Assembly (NCBI GenBank): GCA_947176895.1
Contig: CAMWSK010000011.1
Coordinates: forward strand, 16,453-80,452
Reading direction: 5' to 3'
Source: an uncultured Prevotellaceae bacterium
GTDB lineage: Bacteria > Bacteroidota > Bacteroidia > Bacteroidales > Bacteroidaceae
DNA: 64,000 nucleotides
Shown: positions 60,607 to 64,000 of the stretch, in pieces
Position numbering within the stretch: the first letter of the stretch is position 1
Layout of the letters: each line of letters begins with the position of its first letter
Made by a program: the position numbers and the translations under genes
Notes under the pieces: model-generated
Seen by the model: the letters and a program-made list of their open reading frames with translations, nothing else
What the model was told of the DNA's origin: nothing
The model's database searches: none

Positions 60607-61785
60607 ATGAAACATAATAGAGTTTTTGTGAGCGGATGCTACGACATGCTGCATAGCGGTCATGTTGCCTTTTTCCGGCAAGCCTCGCAATATGGTGATC
60701 TTTACGTAGGCATCGGTAGCGATGCCACTATTCAGGAACTGAAAGGAAGAAAAACCATTTACAGCGAGCAAGAACGTCTCTACATGGTAAAAAGTATCCG
60801 ATATGTCACCGATGCCTGTATCAACGAAGGCAGCGGAATGATGGACTTCATCACCAGTGTCGACTATTTCCGACCCAACATCTTTGTTGTAAATGAGGAC
60901 GGTTCAAGCCCAATCAAGGAAGAGTTCTGCAAAGAAAGAGGAATAGAATATGTGGTGTTGAAACGTGTGCCAGACGAAGGACTGACTCCGCGCTCCACCA
61001 CCAACCTGCGAACCACCACCTCGGGACTGCCCACCCGCTTGGATCTTGCCGGCACGTGGATAGACCAGCCCTATGTATCTCGCCTGCATCCCGGATGGGC
61101 CATCACCATCAGCCTGGAACCGACCTTCGACATCATCGAGCGCTGTGGCATGAGCACAAGCACCCGCAACGTTATCAAGCAGCTGTGGCCCTATGAACTT
61201 CCAGACTATGATCCGATGATGTTGGCAAAACTTTGCTTCTGTTTTGAGAACGACCCATCACGACGCGAGGATGCCGGACACATCTCGGGAGCACAAGACA
61301 GCATAGGCATTTGCGTGCCCGGACTGGCCCGTCATTACTACAACGGATCTTTCTGGCCCGAGAAGATTGAGACGCACGACGATGAAAAGACATTGAAATG
61401 GCTTGAGCAACACATTGTAATGATACTCACCTTTCCTCGTCGTCCCGGTCTGAACGTGACACAAGACATGAACATCACCGAGAGCGGTGTTGAAGCCCTG
61501 GCTAACGCGGCAGATGCCACATGGGAAGGTATCATGAGCAGAAACTTGCAATCATTTGCCAAAGGATATGCCGATAGTTTTGCCGCGCAAACGGCTATGT
61601 TCCCCGGCATGCTGGCCGAAGGAGTGCAGGAATTTATTGACAAATACAAGCAAGAGGCAAAGGCTTGGAAACTGGCCGGTGCCGGCGGAGGAGGTTTCTT
61701 GGCTTTGGTGGTGGACAACGCGGAAACATTCTGCCAAACCCATCCTGAGGCCATCAAAATCAAGATTCGCCGCAAGGGACATTAA
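60607..61785 (+). CDS. Cytidylyltransferase-GHMP kinase fusion protein
   Basis: The 392-residue protein joins two nucleotide enzymes. Residues 1-135 are a cytidylyltransferase-type domain with HSGH at 16-19 (GCYDMLHSGHVAFF) and RSTT at 129-132. Residues 141-392 read as a compact GHMP kinase: PTRLDLAGTWIDQP (motif 1, 142-155), GMSTST (181-186, a candidate for the phosphate loop), SGAQDSIG (227-234) and KLAGAGGGGFLALV (motif 3, 355-368). Phosphorylation plus nucleotidyl transfer in one chain suggests salvage of a sugar or polyol into an activated NDP form. The substrate is unknown. A FucP-like transporter follows by 56 nt. Confidence 0.8.
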   Translation: MKHNRVFVSGCYDMLHSGHVAFFRQASQYGDLYVGIGSDATIQELKGRKTIYSEQERLYMVKSIRYVTDACINEGSGMMDFITSVDYFRPNIFVVNEDGSSPIKEEFCKERGIEYVVLKRVPDEGLTPRSTTNLRTTTSGLPTRLDLAGTWIDQPYVSRLHPGWAITISLEPTFDIIERCGMSTSTRNVIKQLWPYELPDYDPMMLAKLCFCFENDPSRREDAGHISGAQDSIGICVPGLARHYYNGSFWPEKIETHDDEKTLKWLEQHIVMILTFPRRPGLNVTQDMNITESGVEALANAADATWEGIMSRNLQSFAKGYADSFAAQTAMFPGMLAEGVQEFIDKYKQEAKAWKLAGAGGGGFLALVVDNAETFCQTHPEAIKIKIRRKGH

Positions 61786-61841
61786 ACTTAAGCCCGTTCC
61801 AAGAATACTTGGCATCATTTTTCACTAAACACAATACGCCA

Positions 61842-63026
61842 ATGAAGAAATATATGTGGCCGTTTGCCATGGTGGCCTCATTGTTTTTTATGTGGGGTTT
61901 TGCCCACAGTATCCTAGATGTGCTGAACAAGCACTTTCAGGACACGCTTGAAATCACCAAAACCCGCTCCGCCTTGGTGCAAACCGTACTTTATGGCGGC
62001 TATTTTCTTATGGCTTTGCCTGCGGGATACATCAATCGCAGGCATGGTTTTAAGAGCGGTCTTGTGACAGGTCTGTTGTTGTATGCCGTGGGAGCCTTGA
62101 TGTTTATTCCAGGCAGCCTTTGTTTCGGGTCGTCTTTTTACTTTTTTCTTCTCTGCCTTTTCGTAATCGGATGCGGCCTGACATGTCTGGAGACAGCCGC
62201 CAACCCTTACGTCAACATTTTGGGAGAGCCGGAAGGAGCAGCACGCCGTCTGAATCTGGCTCAGTCGCTCAACGGACTTGGTTGGATTGTGGGTCCATTG
62301 GTGGGCAGTCTGATTATTTTGGGGGACAACTCGAACATTGCACTGCCATACGCCATTATCGGATGTGTCACATTCGTAATGGCCATCGTATTTAGCCGCT
62401 TGAAAATGCCGGAGCCACAAACAGAAACCACCTTCTCCACTGCAGAAGAAGCCCGCAAGATGAAGTTATGGCACACACCCTCGTATGCCTGGGGTGTGGT
62501 GGCCTTGTTCTTCTATGTAGCCGCACAGACGGGCATCAACAGTTTTTTCATTAACTATGTGAAGGAGGAGTTGCCCCATCTGTCGGTTCAAACCATTGGC
62601 ATGATGCTCAGCATCGGCGGCATGGGATTGCTGTTTGCGGGGCGTCTGTTTGGCAGTTGGCTGCTTCAATACATACGTCCTTCACGCCTGATGCTGACAT
62701 TCTCGGTGATGGCCACGGCATGTATGAGTCTTGTTATCCTGCAAATGGGTCAGTTGAGTGTGGTGGCATTATGCCTCACCTATCTGTTTGAGAGTGTCAT
62801 GTTCCCCACCCTCTTCTCTATGGCTTTGGTCAAAGTGCCCCTGCAAAAAACCACTACAGCCGGCAGCTTTCTGATCATGAGCATCGTGGGCGGTGCTATT
62901 GCCCCCATCGTCATGGGTATGCTGGGTGAGAATTGTATGGCATACGGATTCACGGTTCCTTTGGTGTGCTTCCTTGTCATTGCCACCTACTCCTTGATTT
63001 ATGCCATGCGTACAGACAAACGTTAG
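61842..63026 (+). CDS. FucP/GluP-type MFS sugar transporter
   Basis: The 394-residue, 12-helix major facilitator begins WPFAMVASLFFMWGFAHSILDVLNKHFQ, the characteristic FucP/GluP N terminus (FFxWGF). It includes ALVQTVLYGGYFLMALPAGYINRRHGFKSGL and CGLTCLETAANPYVNILG. Relatives import L-fucose, glucose or galactose with protons. It is 56 nt after the nucleotidyltransferase-kinase fusion, so it probably supplies that enzyme's sugar (inference). The start at 61842 fits the family. Its stop overlaps the convergent patatin stop by 4 nt. Confidence 0.92.
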   Translation: MKKYMWPFAMVASLFFMWGFAHSILDVLNKHFQDTLEITKTRSALVQTVLYGGYFLMALPAGYINRRHGFKSGLVTGLLLYAVGALMFIPGSLCFGSSFYFFLLCLFVIGCGLTCLETAANPYVNILGEPEGAARRLNLAQSLNGLGWIVGPLVGSLIILGDNSNIALPYAIIGCVTFVMAIVFSRLKMPEPQTETTFSTAEEARKMKLWHTPSYAWGVVALFFYVAAQTGINSFFINYVKEELPHLSVQTIGMMLSIGGMGLLFAGRLFGSWLLQYIRPSRLMLTFSVMATACMSLVILQMGQLSVVALCLTYLFESVMFPTLFSMALVKVPLQKTTTAGSFLIMSIVGGAIAPIVMGMLGENCMAYGFTVPLVCFLVIATYSLIYAMRTDKR

Positions 63027-63898
63027 AGCATGAGTCCTGCCTCGTATTCGCGCAGTGCCTCGCGCATGCGGGCCCGACCAAAACGAATCACCTTTTCGGC
63101 ATTCCCATAATCACTACTCTTGAGACGGTTCATAGGAATGTTAACCACAATGTCCGGCGGTGTCAATTCAATGCGCTGCCGGGCATTTTGTTGTATCATA
63201 AGAGAGAAAGAATCGGAAATCAGCGAATAATAGTTGCCGCCAGAACTGGTCGATGAGCGCGACAGCAAGTGCTTGGCAAGCGGGTGGCTGCGTAAAAAAA
63301 TGCTTCGGGCCCGCTCATGCAGTTGTTCCACCACCTCTTCGCCGGGTGCACTCACATTCACCGCCACCAGCAGGTCGCCCTCGGTACGTGCCACACGGTT
63401 CAGAGGCAAAGGGTTTGTCAGGCCGCCGTCCACCAGCAACATACCGTCCCGGCTTACGGGTTTGAACATGGATGGCACCGAGATACTGGCTCTTATAGCA
63501 TCATAAAGGCTACCTTCGCGGAACACCACCTCGTCAAAATTTTTCACATCACTGGCCACAGCACAATAAGGCAAAGGTAGATCCTGTATATCCATATCGG
63601 GTACTATTCGCCGCATCGCCTCGAGTATGGGCTCCACATCAATGATATGGGAGGTGCTAAGCGATATTCCCACCAAAGAAAATATCTTGCGGGGATGAAG
63701 CCCTTTCATCCACTGACTCACCTCCTGCAGTTTCCCGGCAGCATACATACCACCAATCAACGCCCCCATGGAACACCCTGCAACGGACGTTATCTCATAA
63801 CCGCGGGCTTCCAGTTCCTCGATGGCACCGATATGTGCATAGCCGCGGGCACCACCACTGCTCAACACCAACGCGACTTTTCTTCTTTCCTCTTTCAT
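63023..63898 (-). CDS. Patatin-like phospholipase
   Basis: The 291-residue serine hydrolase has the oxyanion loop LSSGGARGYAHIGAIEELE, the nucleophile elbow AGCSMGALIGG (G-x-S-x-G) and the catalytic Asp in MLLVDGGLTNPLP. The domain resembles RssA/NTE-type single patatin proteins; no signal peptide or barrel domain is attached, so it is likely cytoplasmic or membrane-associated. The start is 63898 because the -7 element at 63905-63912 covers the next upstream start. Lipid substrate unknown. Confidence 0.92.
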   Translation of the reverse strand: MKEERRKVALVLSSGGARGYAHIGAIEELEARGYEITSVAGCSMGALIGGMYAAGKLQEVSQWMKGLHPRKIFSLVGISLSTSHIIDVEPILEAMRRIVPDMDIQDLPLPYCAVASDVKNFDEVVFREGSLYDAIRASISVPSMFKPVSRDGMLLVDGGLTNPLPLNRVARTEGDLLVAVNVSAPGEEVVEQLHERARSIFLRSHPLAKHLLSRSSTSSGGNYYSLISDSFSLMIQQNARQRIELTPPDIVVNIPMNRLKSSDYGNAEKVIRFGRARMREALREYEAGLML

Positions 63899-63904
63899 GA
63901 CGCA

Positions 63905-63912
63905 CAAAGATA
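63905..63912 (-). promoter_or_regulatory. -7 element of the patatin gene, close to the start codon
   Basis: TATCTTTG on the minus strand with 6 nt (TGCGTC) before the ATG at 63898; leaderless or nearly so. The remaining bases to 64000 show no gene start I can support. Confidence 0.65.
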
Positions 63913-64000
63913 GGAAAAAACCATCATTTTACTTATCCTCACCCTGCAAGTTCCTACAATCTTTCGTTTTTCTTCAGCCTCACCCACCACGGCATAATGA

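Overview
This window is a chromosomal segment from a member of the Bacteroidales, probably Prevotellaceae-like (the family call is inference from gene content and general sequence style). The main evidence is the promoter grammar. Many genes are preceded by the Bacteroidota -7 element TAnnTTTG, and several also have TTTG 19-20 bp upstream. The gene set also fits: GGGtGRT protein, DUF4924, an AddAB-type nuclease, a hisG-D-C-B operon and a DAHP synthase/chorismate mutase fusion. No rRNA, CRISPR array, intact transposase or phage module is visible. Most of the window is housekeeping DNA, densely packed with ATGA overlaps.

Layout. 1-4.5 kb: end of a glycogen synthase gene, glgP, and a GH109-like oxidoreductase-fold protein. 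4.5-12.7 kb (minus): cstA-addA-addB-GNAT. 13.0-17.1 kb (plus): an aromatic amino acid operon (pheA, aminotransferase, DAHP synthase/chorismate mutase, tyrA). It is preceded by a 35-codon Phe/Tyr-rich leader peptide and mutually exclusive RNA hairpins, a complete transcription attenuator. 17.3-24.2 kb: fmt, ClC channel, threonylcarbamoyl-AMP synthase, ogt, prfC, DUF4924, LysE exporter. 24.3-30.4 kb: glucokinase, purL and two half-size chromate transporters. 30.3-36.8 kb (minus): hisG-D-C-B-recR-membrane protein-GT2. 36.8-44.8 kb: a REC-REC-PPDK fusion, mini-TPR protein, ribH, TPR anchor protein, recF-DUF721, and the FTHF ligase/smpB/DMP19 cluster. 44.9-57.6 kb: Fe-S scaffold plus GGGtGRT protein, SDR, ALDH, a frameshifted secreted protein, GH36 alpha-galactosidase, dapA, FadL-like porin, ffh, folD and a small outer-membrane protein. 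57.8-58.8 kb: tRNA-His, an AT-rich orphan membrane gene and a degenerate tRNA-His 3' copy. 58.7-64 kb: nitrilase, SprT-like protein, a cytidylyltransferase/GHMP-kinase fusion with a FucP-like transporter, and a patatin.

The most unusual things are: (1) the Phe/Tyr attenuator at 13.0-13.2 kb; (2) five intergenic arrays of a 16-bp quasi-palindrome (type AAACATGAACATGTTT) repeated every 21-23 bp, in convergent, divergent and tandem gaps; (3) at least four genes whose -7 element ends only 5-7 nt before the start codon, suggesting leaderless mRNAs; (4) a tRNA-His/displaced 3'-copy arrangement that looks like a remnant integration site; (5) a candidate MITE-like inverted-repeat unit and a palindromic operator in front of the nucleotidyltransferase-kinase/transporter pair.
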